Positions 12,546-22,939 of a stretch of DNA of 64,000 bases are shown here, piece by piece. The stretch is from assembly GCA_014529385.2 (NCBI GenBank), contig CM043949.1:141646858-141710857 (forward strand). The letters run 5' to 3'. The translations under genes were made by a program, and so were the position numbers. Numbering within the stretch: the stretch's first letter is position 1; the number at the start of each line of letters is the position of its first letter. The notes under the pieces are model-generated. The model made no database searches and was not told the origin of the DNA. It was given only the letters and a program-made list of their open reading frames with translations. The DNA is from Adiantum capillus-veneris. Taxonomy: Eukaryota; Streptophyta; Polypodiopsida; Polypodiales; Pteridaceae.

Positions 12546-13785
12546 AAGTTAATGCGGTGTCTATAGCAACTCACAATGATATATCTTCTATGATAGATGA
12601 GTATGCTATTGACTTTGACTTCAGAGACATAATGTCAACCCTTGCTTTGGGAAAGAAAGAGAACCATTCACCTTGCTGGATGGTTATCTTCTCCATGGAA
12701 TTGGGCTATGTGTTACCCACTCCCTTTGTGAGAAAGTCATGTATGAATCCCATGCTCCTCCTTATGCGGGACATAGAGGCATTCAACATACTCTCCGAGG
12801 GGTAGAAATGTATTTCTATTGGCCTACCATGAAAGTAGACATACAAGAGTATATCTCAAAATGTGTGGTATGCCAAAAGACCAAGTATGATAGAGGGAAG
12901 CAACCTGGATTACTCCAGCCATTGCCTATCTAAAATTCACCATGGATTTCATCTTTGGATTACCCAAGTCTATCCATGGGAATATGGGAACAGGGACAAT
13001 AGTCGACAAGTTCAGCAAGCAAGCACACTTCATTCTTGTCAAAAAGACTATTAAGGCACACCAAATGGCGACTCTCTTCATATCACAGGTTTTCAAACAA
13101 CATGGATTGCCAACAACCATAAAAATCCTAGAATGATCAGTAATTTCTGGAAAGGCCTCTTTGAAAATCTAGGAACAAAATTGAATTTCTCTTCAGAGCC
13201 TATCACTCACAAATGGATGGCCAAAGTGAGATAGCCGATCTTACGATACTCGATCTACTAAAGACTTATGTTATCAAAGTAGATCAATGCTCACAATGGG
13301 AAAAGTCCTTACCCCTTGTAGAGTATGCGTACAATACTATTGTACATACTTCTAGGGGAAAAGCACCTTTTGAAACCATTGAGGGAAGACCTAAAAGTCC
13401 CTTGATGGGAAGATCTTCATTGCCGATGAGTATAGCCGTGACCTACAAGAATCTTTTCAAAAGATTAAGGAGACTATATCCATCTCTCAACAAAGGCAAA
13501 AAGATGCTGCTGACAAGCACAAAAGGGCCTTAACATTCAAAGAAAACGATTGGGTCTTACTTAAGTTTTCCAAGGCTCGATTAAGGCAAACGACGGGCAA
13601 AAATCCTACGAGCCATCAAAAGTATTATGCTAAACTAGCAAAAAGATACTATGGTCCTTTTCAAATCTTGAATCCCATCAATGAGATGGTTTATCAACTC
13701 AAGTTTCCCAGCCATTGGCTCATACACAATGCTTTTCATGTGAGCCTGCTTAAACCCTACAAGGAGAGCCACCAAGTGAACCAGT
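12546..13785 (+). pseudogene. Gypsy 1 integrase (broken)
   Basis: The N-terminal zinc-binding region is readable at 12740-12930 (YAGHRGIQHTLRG, CVVCQKTKYDRGK). The catalytic core begins MDFIFGLPKSIHGN at 12942, passes FSKQAHFI, and has DGQSEIADLT with the third acidic residue near 13225. The C-terminal part shows [19 protein letters not shown] and [14 protein letters not shown] at about 13650-13760. Frames change several times. The domain order and spacing are normal for a chromovirus integrase. Confidence 0.85.
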
Positions 13786-13985
13786 CATTGAAGACCCTCC
13801 TCAAATCGAAGACCAAGAAGAGGTGCTACAACCCGAAGCTATCCTTCTTCATGAAGACAAGGTACTACGACATGGTAAGATTATCTGACGGTATCTTATC
13901 AAGTTCAAAAATTATCATTTTGAAGATGCTAGATGGATGCAAGGAATACAGCTTAAGGATAGTAAGGATAGTATGAACCTTGTCA
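13786..13985 (+). pseudogene. Gypsy 1 C-terminal chromodomain-like module
   Basis: Downstream of integrase the frame reads EDPPQIEDQEEVLQPEAIL, then DKVLRHGKII, a TGA stop at 13886-13888, and RYLIKFKNYHFEDARWMQ. This matches the layout of retrotransposon chromodomains, where an ILDHR-type start is followed by L/VKWKGY and EDATWE. Gypsy 2 carries the same module at 22755-22935. Such domains are known to direct chromovirus integration to particular chromatin. The central Trp of KWKGY is Phe (KFKNY) in both copies, so histone-methyl-lysine recognition is uncertain. Confidence 0.7.
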
Positions 13986-14354
13986 ATGCTTACAATGCGA
14001 CATTAGAGTAAGAAAATGTACAAATTTCTTTTGAATGACCAATGTTTTTGTTTTATAAGACTAGTTCTCTCTTTTTATTGTGCACAAATTTAAGAAGTAT
14101 GCATACCTAGAATCATGTTTGTGATGACACGTCTCTCAAACACCAAGTAGAATTTGTCACTCTACTTTGGGAGAATGAAATGGATTAAAGATCAAACATG
14201 CTTACGACAGCTGTCTCCCAAGCAACAAATGGATTAGTCATCCATCATGGAATGATGTCGTAGGGTAAAAAGGGATCCTCTACCCGCTAAGACACATTGA
14301 CTAATGATTAACGCTTTATCTCTTCTATCTCATAATCGAGGATGACTATGATTT

Positions 14355-14368
14355 CAAGAGAGAGGTAA
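14355..14368 (+). other. Gypsy 1 polypurine tract
   Basis: CAAGAGAGAGGTAA lies directly before the TGTCATAAAAATC start of the 3' LTR. The same purine run is found at the equivalent place in Gypsy 2 (22382-22396, inverted). It primes plus-strand DNA synthesis. Confidence 0.8.
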
Positions 14369-14850
14369 TGTCATAAAAATCTATTATCTAACCAATCCAA
14401 ATGATTTTCCTTTTGGGTCTATCTCGACACGGGGCCAATGATAAAGGGACCCAAATGAGAGATGATATGTCAAAGAGAAAGGTTAGCCAATGGAGCTTAA
14501 AAGACCTTAGGGTTAGCTTCATTGAAGACCTCCAAAGGTTAGTGTTTAAAGTCCTTTGACCTTAGCTAAGCTAGGGCTGAGCTTGAGGTGGGGACCCGGA
14601 CCAAGCTTGAGGTGCTTGTCGTGCTTGATGACTAAGGTGCTTGAGGTGCTTGTCGTGCTTGCTGACTAAGATGCTTGATGTGCCTATCATGCTTGCAGAC
14701 TAGGGAGCTTGAGGTGCTTGTGGGAACACTACCCAAGCTTGAGGTGCTTTGTCATGCTTGCTGACTAAGGTGCTTGAGGGTAAGGTGTGAAAGTCAAATC
14801 CTGTCCCTTCAAGGGAGGGGGCGAGCCCTAAAGCTAGAGGGATGAGAGAG

Positions 14851-14887
<37 letters not shown>

Positions 14888-15818
14888 GGCAAGCTTGGTA
14901 CAAAGAAACCATATAGGACACTTATCAAGTTCCTCCTCATGTTGCCCTCATGGTGTGCCTAAAGCCTATTGGTTAGCCTCATAATGGGTCCAATGATAAT
15001 TTATTAGATTTAATTGATTGTTTTTTGGATTTATCAAGCCCTCTCTCTCAAAGGAGAAAGGGGGACACTTGTCCCAAGGCTACCCTTGTTGCTTGTAATG
15101 CATCCTGCATGTGATTGACCAGTCTTGCAGGGGTCCAATGAACTTCAAGCTTGAGTGACAAGGGGGGGTCGACCAAAGCAGGAAGGGGGCTAGCTTGGGG
15201 GGTATACTCTCCCACACACATTCACACACACTCTCATTGTGTGAAGTGCAAAGTGCAAGAGCTCCAACTCCTTCTCCAAGCTAGTAGAGAAGTTGAGAGC
15301 CTACACCAACACTTTTGGCTATGGAATGCAAATCCAACCAAGAGCCATGCTTCAATGCTTAAGCTTGTCATATGCTCCATCTTCATTACTATGCTATTAT
15401 GTATGCTAGCAAGAAGAGTGATGATAAGTGAGGAACTAATTCTTTCTCCTATGGAATGTTTCTTCTTCCTCTTCCCTACCCTCATTCTTCGCTAACTCTC
15501 TCCACTTGCGAAGGTGTTTGAGGCCTTGGGAGTGAGGCTTGGGATAGTCAATGCTTTTTGCAAAGTTTATGTTATACTCGTGATGCGTGAAGTTTTCCAT
15601 CTTCATTGCATCACCTAGGTCACAAGGAACACAAAGATTGTATTGTACCAAGTCTCTCTTGATGGGAGAATCTATAATACAAATGCCTATTGGAGGGGGG
15701 ATCGACTCCACATAAATCGGGTCCTCAATTGTTGTCATGTTCTCTAAACTCTCTCTCTTGCAAAAGTATTGTTCATGCCAAGTTAACTAAGTACTATGTT
15801 TATGTTGCTACCATCAAT
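14369..15818 (+). repeat. Gypsy 1 3' LTR, right end deleted
   Basis: It begins TGTCATAAAAATC and follows the 5' LTR to GCTACCATCAAT at 15818, which corresponds to 9153 in the 5' LTR. The last 99 bases or so are missing. It contains the minisatellite, an (AC)n run at 14852-14886 and an ATTGG/CCAAT pair at 14968-14994. The missing LTR end and missing target duplication mark a post-insertion deletion. Confidence 0.9.
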
Positions 15819-16100
15819 CATAGATAATGCAATTAATTCATGGGCTTGCATATTTCTTACATCCAATTAGATTGCTTAGTCGTAGGCAAAACAACTCTAA
15901 TAGGAATAGATCTACCAGAATTTGCAACATCCTCAATAGAGCACGGATTAGTAGAAGGTGGACCTCATCAATGCCTTGCACAACATTCCATATGCCCTTT
16001 GATACAAGAACACGCATCATCATGTAATGTTATCCTCATCCAATTTTTGCTTAGCAGCAAACATCTTGAAACCATGTGTGTTGTTGTCAGCCATGGTGAG
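15819..16100 (-). pseudogene. Copia A gag N-terminus
   Basis: On the minus strand a start codon near 16096 gives MADNNTHGFKMFAAKQKLDE, which is followed by frameshifted text including KGIWNVVQGID. This fits the start of a Copia gag (a KLD..N motif, then a GLW-type motif). The region lies about 340 bp inside the PBS of Copia A and ends at the deletion junction with the Gypsy 1 LTR at 15818/15819. The gag C-terminus and zinc knuckle are missing. Confidence 0.65.
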
Positions 16101-16432
16101 TGACCGCACCTAATGTGAGAATTGCCTTGAAAGAGCAAAAATGATGTAGGACTAACATGTGTTATGTAGCACAATTTGAAGAGGAATGTAAGAGACCATT
16201 TCCTCAAAAATTTGCACTAACAAAAATTCTACATAAAAGGATGAAATTGCATGTCCAATATTGTTGTAGTGGAAACAAAGGCCAAAATAAGCTACCCGAA
16301 TGAAAAATTTGAGCTTACAAAGCTCTATGAGTTATCCCAAATTATTAGTCAAACTGCTGATGCTCACAAAAGCTCACATAAATCTAAGCACTTGAGCGAA
16401 GGGATGCTGGTGATGGTACCAAGAGGATGTGA

Positions 16433-16449
16433 CCTACTCTAATACCAAT
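16433..16449 (-). other. Copia A primer-binding site
   Basis: Read on the minus strand the site is ATTGGTATTAGAGTAGG, which differs at two positions from the initiator-Met type TGGTATCAGAGCAGG. It abuts the LTR at 16450 and fixes the orientation of Copia A. Confidence 0.8.
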
Positions 16450-16649
16450 TGTTGAAATCAGGGTTGTAGGGATGCATACACAGCTTGGAGAAGATGAAGA
16501 AGCTCAAGACACACAATAGAGTGTGTATTGCATAGTGTGCAAATAGAAAACATGATTTAGCTCTAGAGAGATAGGCATACATGCACGGGAAAAAAAACCT
16601 CATATTGAGGGGAAAGGTACCCTGGCAGTCCTAAGTGTGTTCACACACA
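16450..16649 (-). repeat. Copia A 5' LTR
   Basis: This 200-bp segment begins TGTTGAAATCAGGG and ends TTCACACACA in plus-strand terms. It is the partner of 4142-4344. Together the two LTRs delimit a Copia element of about 12.5 kb, including its nested Gypsy insertion. Confidence 0.8.
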
Positions 16650-18230
16650 TGGTACCAAAAACTATTATTTAATACCCCTATCTTTGAAGCATTACACGAC
16701 CCTTTAAAGTTCATATTTTTTAAAAAGCAGTCACATAAAAGTTGTAGAGTTTGTCAAGAGATTTGTTTTGATAAAAAGCATTTTTCAATCTGACACCTAA
16801 TGAGGAAGTTATGGCCATTTTACTGATTGTCCCTCATATCGCTTTGGAGCCCCCCTTGTGGGCCTCTAATTGTTTTTGGCGCTTTGAAAATTTCTCTACT
16901 TTGGACCCCCCAAGATAGAATCACCTTTCTTAGTCCAATTGGGATGTCGGCTTTTCCAAATTCCACATCTTGGCTCATATCATTTTTGCCAAGTTGTTCT
17001 AGAAGTGAAGGTTGAAATGTCCCCTAGGAGAAAACCCCCCTCTTGAGTCTCTCGGTGATGTCAAAATTTCCAAATTCTACTCCAATAATCTTTTATTAGC
17101 TCATATTGTTTTTGAAACCTTATCACCAATTGCAAAAGTTGACCAGAGCTTTGTATCTACAAGTGTTTTAAGCCCTTTTGCCTAGTTTTTGCTCAAAAAA
17201 CCCTCTCTAGTCTCAAAAAATTTTGAGTTATGGAGAGCACTTTTTTTTTGGCAGACACTTGAAACCCCCTAACTTCCTTTCAAAATGTGACCGTGTTAAC
17301 CTGAAGGCTCTGAAGGAGCTTGAGGTTGAAGGTTGTAATTTTCTGTACGACATTCTAATACAATCACTCACAATTGTGACTTTTACCAAAAATAAAAATA
17401 AAAATAAAATTCCACATGAAACATGTAGAGGTTGTCAAGAGCTTCATTTTGATAAAAAGAGTTTTACAATTTGACATCATGTCTATTTTGTTAAGAGTTG
17501 TTTTGGTTGTCTCTCAGATTGTTTTGGAGCCCCTCATATCATTTTAAGTACCTTGGAACTTTTTGGTACCCCCTCCCCTCCTTGCCCTCCCCGCAATCGT
17601 GGTAAATCCACCCCTTTGAGTCCAGTGGTGATGTCATAAATTTCAATTCCTTTTCTATTACCCCACAATGGCTCAAGTCGTTCTGGAGCCCTCGGTGTCT
17701 AAATTTGGGTGGGCTCTGGGTTTACAGGCATTTTTAAGCCCCTTCGTTTAGTTTTTGCTAAAAAAACCCACTCTGTTCTCAAAACGAAATGAGCAACAGA
17801 GAGTAGTTTGCTGGCAAACTTTTGAAATCCCCCAACCTCTTCAAAAAAATTGACCCTTTTAATGCAATTTTTTAAAACATGAAACCTGTGTCTTGTTGTC
17901 AGGAGATGGAATGCCCAGGACGGGGGAAAACCTTGGCCATGGGTAAATAAAAGATCTCAAAAGGACAACTTTATGGACCCTGTGTATCGAGGAGGAGGCG
18001 GCAGGTTCGTGGGGGTGGCTGCCCTGATAGCCGATGTAATTATAGTCCCTGGATGATGTCATGGCTCAGCAAGAGCATGACAAGACCTTGTAGTTTTTTG
18101 GGCTGTGCAATATAATTCACTAACAATTGTGAGTTTTGCTTTAAAAAAAAAAACATGAAACCTGTAAAGCTCGCCAAGAGCTTCATTTTGATAGATAAAA
18201 CTATTGCAATCCCAACTTTAAGTTTACACC
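16650..18230. repeat. Array of long imperfect repeats (about 565-755 bp spacing)
   Basis: The same phrases return in order. GTTGTAGAGTTTGTCAAGAG.. TTGATAAAAAG occurs near 16740, 17425 and (as CGCCAAGAGCTTCATTTTGA) 18170. GTTTTGGAGCCCCT-type text occurs near 16843 and 17520. TAGTTTTTGCT.AAAAAACCC occurs at about 17185 and 17750. CACAATTGTGA-type text occurs at about 17368 and 18125. No coding domain is seen. This looks like a decayed long tandem repeat. Confidence 0.55.
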
Positions 18231-19943
18231 CTAGAATTTTCTCAAATCATTTTGTGCATATGATATCAAAATGAGGCTTGAAGCTAATCTATTTGTCCCT
18301 AGAGATCCTAAGACCTCACTAGCTTAATATAGATCCCATAATTGTACTTTGTGCTCAAAATGGTACGAGGACTCAAAAATGATATGAGCAATAAAAATGC
18401 ATACTGTGGTGCTTGTATCCCAGTGATGAGTGCTAGGGGCTGATTGCTCCAAAACAATTGCTCTCTTAGTGGCTCTCTCCCATTAATGAGGATAGTCTCT
18501 CTCTCACACACAAAGTTGAACTAGGTAGTATGCAATTAGCAAGGTAAGGGTGCTCTCTCTACAAGGATCACTCTGTTCTTGAGCACACTCGTTCAGATGA
18601 GAACTTGCCTTGGTGACATCCAAAACGGCTCCTTTTGAAACATATTGTCCCCCATCTGGTGGGACTCCGAACCTCCTCTTTTCAAATAGCCATAGTACTT
18701 TAATTCTTAGCGCATTGTTCTACCATTGCCTCCTAATTGGCTTGAGATAGGATAGTGTACATCATTACTCTCTCTCCCCAACATATATTGTGCAATTTCC
18801 TCTTCAAAAAAGAACTTAGCATGCAGGCCCTCTGACTCTCTAGTTACTTATATATTTTGAACACACACACACACACACACATGCAGGCACACATACACAT
18901 GGTCTATCGACAATTATCATGTTATGAACATCTTGATGGATGGCACGATATGTCTTGAAGAAGTGGCTTTTGCTTACGCACACACAATTATGTATTTACC
19001 TAGACTTTGCACACTCTTTATTTATAGAATTCATAGTAACCTTAACTCCCTGCATTTGGGTGCATTCTCAAACTAGCAAATTCACACCTGCCTAGCATGT
19101 TCTGTATCTACCACATCAGTAATTCGGTGCAATTTGTAGATGCTAATTTAATGAGAGGGAGAGAGAGTGTGTGAGAGGGTGAAGCTTCGAGAGATCTCGT
19201 CAATGCTACCCACATCCCCATCTGTGATGGTTGACAGTGAAACAGGCTTGCATAGGAACGCATGGGAAAGTGTTCTTCCTTGACATGGGCACTCAATGTT
19301 ATATAAAGGTGAGTATTTCATCACTTAGAGTTCTTTTGTTTGTGTGTGTGAGTTTACATTCTCGGGTAGCATGGCCAAAGGCAAGGAAAAGCAGGCGCTT
19401 GTGGAATCGATTGTTACTTCTCAAGTCAGCATTTGGTTATGATAACTACGTGTGTTTTGTCGTGCATTAATTTGAAAATAGTAGACCTTTTGATAGGTGG
19501 GTTGTGTTAATGATGCACAGGCACAATGTTGGTTTTGTTTCCCACACCTGGGCATTGTTAATTGGTATGGTTTGGGTATGACAATGGAAGATTTTGGCAA
19601 TTTGCTGAACTAGTTCTAACCTTTGTTTCATGTTATGAGATTGTGTATGGGAATTATGTGATAGTTTGTGCTTGCTACAATTGAATGGAATAAAATTCGA
19701 TGATAATTGCCCACCCCCACGGGCTGAGAAGGGTCCTCATTTAAAAGAAAGTTTTGTACCTTAACTAGTGGGGTCTTTAAGATCAGGGTAATCAACTTGA
19801 GTAAGGGTAAAACATCTTGGATCGTTAAGCTTAAGAGTTGTGTTCTGTAACCTGGCTCATGGGGGATGTTGTGCTATCAAGCAGTAACTACATAATAAAT
19901 ATATTTTTTGGTGCTCCTTGCTAGGGCCAACCAACCTACACTT
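18231..19943. other. Mostly featureless; (AC)n at 18860-18880 and a weak gene-start candidate
   Basis: A perfect (AC)n run lies at 18860-18880. At 19300-19308 TATATAAAG is followed 62 bases later by an ATG (19371) that opens MAKGKEKQALVESIVTSQ before a stop. The TATA-like run is also followed by GTGAGTAT, which would be a good splice donor, with an acceptor at 19369, although the implied 61-base intron is very short for a plant. I cannot tell a real first exon from chance. The rest shows nothing. Confidence 0.3.
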
Positions 19944-20165
19944 CTCGTCTATCAAGTGAACAATATCTTGCCTGGTTCCCCCTTTCTAGGATTCATGAAA
20001 TGAACCTGCCATACCAGCTAGGACAATATTGTACTAGAATGGGAACTATTTTTCTCTCGTCTATCGAGAGAACAATATCTTGCCGCTCCCCCTTTCTGGG
20101 CTTCATGAAATGAACCTACCGTACCAGCTAGGACGATATTGTACTAGAACAGGAACTATTTTTCC
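19944..20165. repeat. Tandem duplication, 112-bp unit
   Basis: CTCGTCTATC..GAACAATATCTTGCC through TAGGAC.ATATTGTACTAGAA..GGAACTATTTTT occurs at 19944-20055 and again at 20056-20165 with about ten differences. No coding potential was recognised. Confidence 0.85.
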
Positions 20166-20851
20166 TCTTGTTGTGATACTAATCTCTCTTCTTTGCTAAG
20201 GAAAAAAAAGGTAGTTTGCAAGATAAGACCTCTAGCTTTATGAGATGAAATATTGGCAAAGAATTTGATGCACTTATGGGTTTTCATGAAGACGTGAGGG
20301 GCTACAAGTACGTGTATATAGCATGGGGGCACATCTGGACTAAGGTAGTAGTCACTCTTCTTTTAGCACTGAATGTATATGATTTTTTGATGTCTTGGAG
20401 TGGAGGATAATGACGGTTTTGGTGGATTACATTCACAAGGCTTGTAAATATTGAGGTTTTGTTGAGCAGAGGACCACTAAAAGCATCCTATGAGGAGTAT
20501 TCCCTCTTCCTCTTCCTCTCCTCAAGTTGAAATTTCTTACACAACCATGGGGTAGAAATTACCTTCGAACATCTCCAGCCATTACTCTTGTTTTGGTAAC
20601 TTAATATGCCAGACTATGAGGCTGATGTCATGGGCATGTTTGTGGTAAAGTTTATGGATTTTACAAGTTGAAGTTGATCACTTGAGAAGATGTAAAGTTG
20701 GGTTGAAGTTGAGAAATCAAACTTCCAAATTTGTGAAGTTTAGAGATGTAGATTGATGACTATAGATCTCAATTATGCTTCCTTGACCTTTTTAGTCTGA
20801 TGGTCACCTCACCACTGGGTCGGGTTGAGGTGGATGGCTGTTTGTAGGTTG
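20166..20851. other. Unassigned sequence before the Gypsy 2 insertion
   Basis: No conserved reading frame or repeat was recognised. This DNA is the pre-insertion flank of Gypsy 2 and continues, after the element, at 29372. Confidence 0.4.
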
Positions 20852-20856
20852 AGGCT

Positions 20857-22381
20857 TGTAACATATAATGGCCTAGTAACTTGTGTGTAGCGGAAAATAG
20901 CATGAACATAGTGAGCATTTCATTAGAATATATTCCTAATGAGATTAACAAGAGTGCTTGGGTGGAGAGAGCAACAAAAAGCATAACACCTAGTTAGATA
21001 GCATGAACAATACTTCAAAAAGAGAGAGAAATCAAGCAATTGACAACAGTTGAGGACCGGATTTACATGGAGCCGGTCCCCCCTCCAAAAGGCTTTGTAT
21101 TATGGTATCTTTCATCAAGAGAGACATTTTACAATACAATTCTTTGTGTTCCTTCAATACTAGCTAGTGCAATGAAGATGGAAACTTCATGCACTAAGCA
21201 AAACATTATCAAACACAACATCAATTCCCTCACGGTCTCAGACCCAAGACCTCACACACCTTCGAAGATGGTGAGAGCTAGCGGGGTATGAGAGTAGATT
21301 GAAAGAAAGAAGGAGTATTCTTACGAGAAAGATGTACTTCTCCTCACATAATCACTCATATTAGCATGCTTAGTAATTAGCATGGTAGAGGAGATGAGCA
21401 TGCATTGAATCTTGGCTCTTGGTTGGATTTGCATCACAAAGCCAAGAGTTGTTGGTGTAGGCCTCCTTCTCACAAGCTTGGAGTAGGTGGTAAGCTTTCC
21501 ATTAAAGCTTGAGAAGGGGAGAGAGTCTTCTTTGCTTCACACATGAGATTGTGTGTGTGTGATAATGCCTTCCAAAAATCAGCCCCCTCTCTCTCTTGGT
21601 CGACCCCCCTTGCTAAATGCTCATGCTACAGCCCTATTGGACCTCCCTAGGCCTAGCCAATGGAAATTAAGCAGCATAAGTGATAGCCTTCTTACATGTG
21701 TCTCCCTTTCCCCTTTTGTGAGAGCTTTAGGTAATTACTTGATTCAACTAAACTCTCATTGGACCCCTTTGCCTCCTGGCCAATAGGAATCAGGCAAGCC
21801 ATTGGGCTGCTGAATGCTCATTGGACCCCTTGGGAGACTATCCAATAGTCTTCTAGAGAGCTTAATTCTTATTGGTTCTTTTATTAAGCATTTTTAAATT
21901 AATTAAAATATATTTACTCTAGCTTAATTCTCATTGGTCCACCTCCAAGGCCATCCAATAGGAATTGAGTACACCTTGTGGGCATCTGGGCTAGGGAGTT
22001 GACATGTGTCCCTCATTCCCTTTGTGTAAAGGGAGCTTGTATGTGTGTGTGTGTGTGTGAGTGAGTTTCTCTTTCATCTCCTACTTCTAGGGCTCGCCCC
22101 CTCCTATGTAGGGATGGTTGAAGACTTTTGGGACACACACAAAGCATCCATATTTCCTAAGCTTTGACCTTTGGACACAACCTTTGAATTTTGGAACCTT
22201 AGCATTTTGGAAGTCTTAATGGACTGAACCATTGGGTCTTTTAAGCCCATTATCCCTATTGTGGCCGGTCTGCTAGCTTAACCAATATTCTAGCTTTTTC
22301 TCCCATGGCACTCCCCATATTAAATGATCAGTTTAACATGATAAAATCATTTAGGAGAAATATATATTGATTATTATGAAA
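20857..22381 (-). repeat. Gypsy 2 3' LTR
   Basis: In plus-strand terms it runs from TGTAACATATAATGG to GATTATTATGAAA. The inner terminus has lost the TG/CA signature (TT in place of TG). Near its left end it carries the GTTGAGGACCGG..GAGCCGGTCCCCCC block also found in Gypsy 1 and Gypsy 3. In the middle it has four ATTGG/CCAAT pairs, and further right a TG-rich run at about 22040. Confidence 0.85.
21636..21959. promoter_or_regulatory. Array of paired inverted CCAAT boxes in the LTR
   Basis: ATTGG at 21636, 21758, 21820 and 21933 is followed by CCAAT at 21657, 21780, 21842 and 21955, so the start-to-start spacing is 21, 22, 22 and 22. Two further unpaired ATTGG occur at 21801 and 21871. CCAAT is the binding core of NF-Y factors in eukaryotes. 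A role in LTR transcription is inferred from the position and from the conserved spacing in sister LTRs. Confidence 0.55.
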
Positions 22382-22396
22382 TTACCTCTCTCTTGA
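22382..22396 (-). other. Gypsy 2 polypurine tract
   Basis: In the minus-strand reading TTTCAAGAGAGAGGTAA ends at the LTR border. This is the same tract as in Gypsy 1. Confidence 0.75.
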
Positions 22397-22754
22397 AATC
22401 ATAGTCGTCCTCTACTATGGGGTAGAGAAGATAAAGCATATTCATTGGTCCTTTTCTTAGCGGGTAGAGGATCCCTATGTTACCCTACAACATCTTTCTA
22501 GAATGGATGACTAGTCCATTTGGCGCTTGAGAGCCTAAGCTGCCGCAAGCATGTCTGCACATTAGTCCTATCAATCTTGCATAGTAGAGTGACAAGCTCT
22601 ACTTGGTGTTTGGGAGACGTCATCTCCGCAAACTTGATCTAAGCATGCCTACTACTTCATTTTTGTGCACAGTAAAGAAAAAGAGAGTCTTATAAGGCAA
22701 AAACTGCGTTCATTTTTAACATTTGTACATTTGCTTACTCTAGGGAAGCATTGT

Positions 22755-22935
22755 AAGCATTGACAAGGTTTAGGTTATCCTTTAATTGTATGCCTTGCAT
22801 CCATCTTGCATCTTCAAAAGGATAATTCTTAAACTTAATAAGATATCATTGGATAGTCTTACCTCCTCTTAGTACCTTGTCTTTATGTCAGAGAATGGAC
22901 TCGGGCTATAACACCTCTTCTTGGTCTTCGATCTC
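22755..22935 (-). pseudogene. Gypsy 2 chromodomain-like module
   Basis: The minus strand reads EIEDQEEVL, a stop, PESIL, DKVLRGGKTIQ, a stop, and YLIKFKNYPFEDARWMQ. It matches the Gypsy 1 module residue by residue in the second half, including Phe in place of the Trp of canonical KWKGY. The module ends about 60 codons downstream of the HVSLLKPY-type end of integrase. Its conservation between two independently decaying copies supports a real domain in the parent element. Confidence 0.7.
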
Positions 22936-22939
22936 CGCT

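Larger units (their letters stand above)
7625..15818 (+). mobile_element. Gypsy 1: Ty3/Gypsy chromovirus-like element nested in Copia A
   Basis: This nearly complete LTR retrotransposon is read on the plus strand. It has a 1628-bp 5' LTR, an initiator-Met-type PBS, gag with a CCHC knuckle, protease, RT, RNase H, integrase, a chromodomain-like tail, a polypurine tract and a 3' LTR lacking its last 99 bp or so. The gene order is Gypsy-type, with integrase after RT. It sits inside the minus-strand Copia A, whose text resumes at 15819. Five bases left of the 5' LTR read GGACA (7620-7624), but the matching right copy is gone because a deletion removed the end of the 3' LTR and part of Copia A. Many stops and frameshifts show that it is dead. 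Confidence 0.9.

Noticed and set aside
19229-19470. Host gene first exons near 19300
   Set aside because: The TATA-like box, donor and acceptor fit only with a 61-base intron and a short unrecognised peptide. This is not enough to call a gene.
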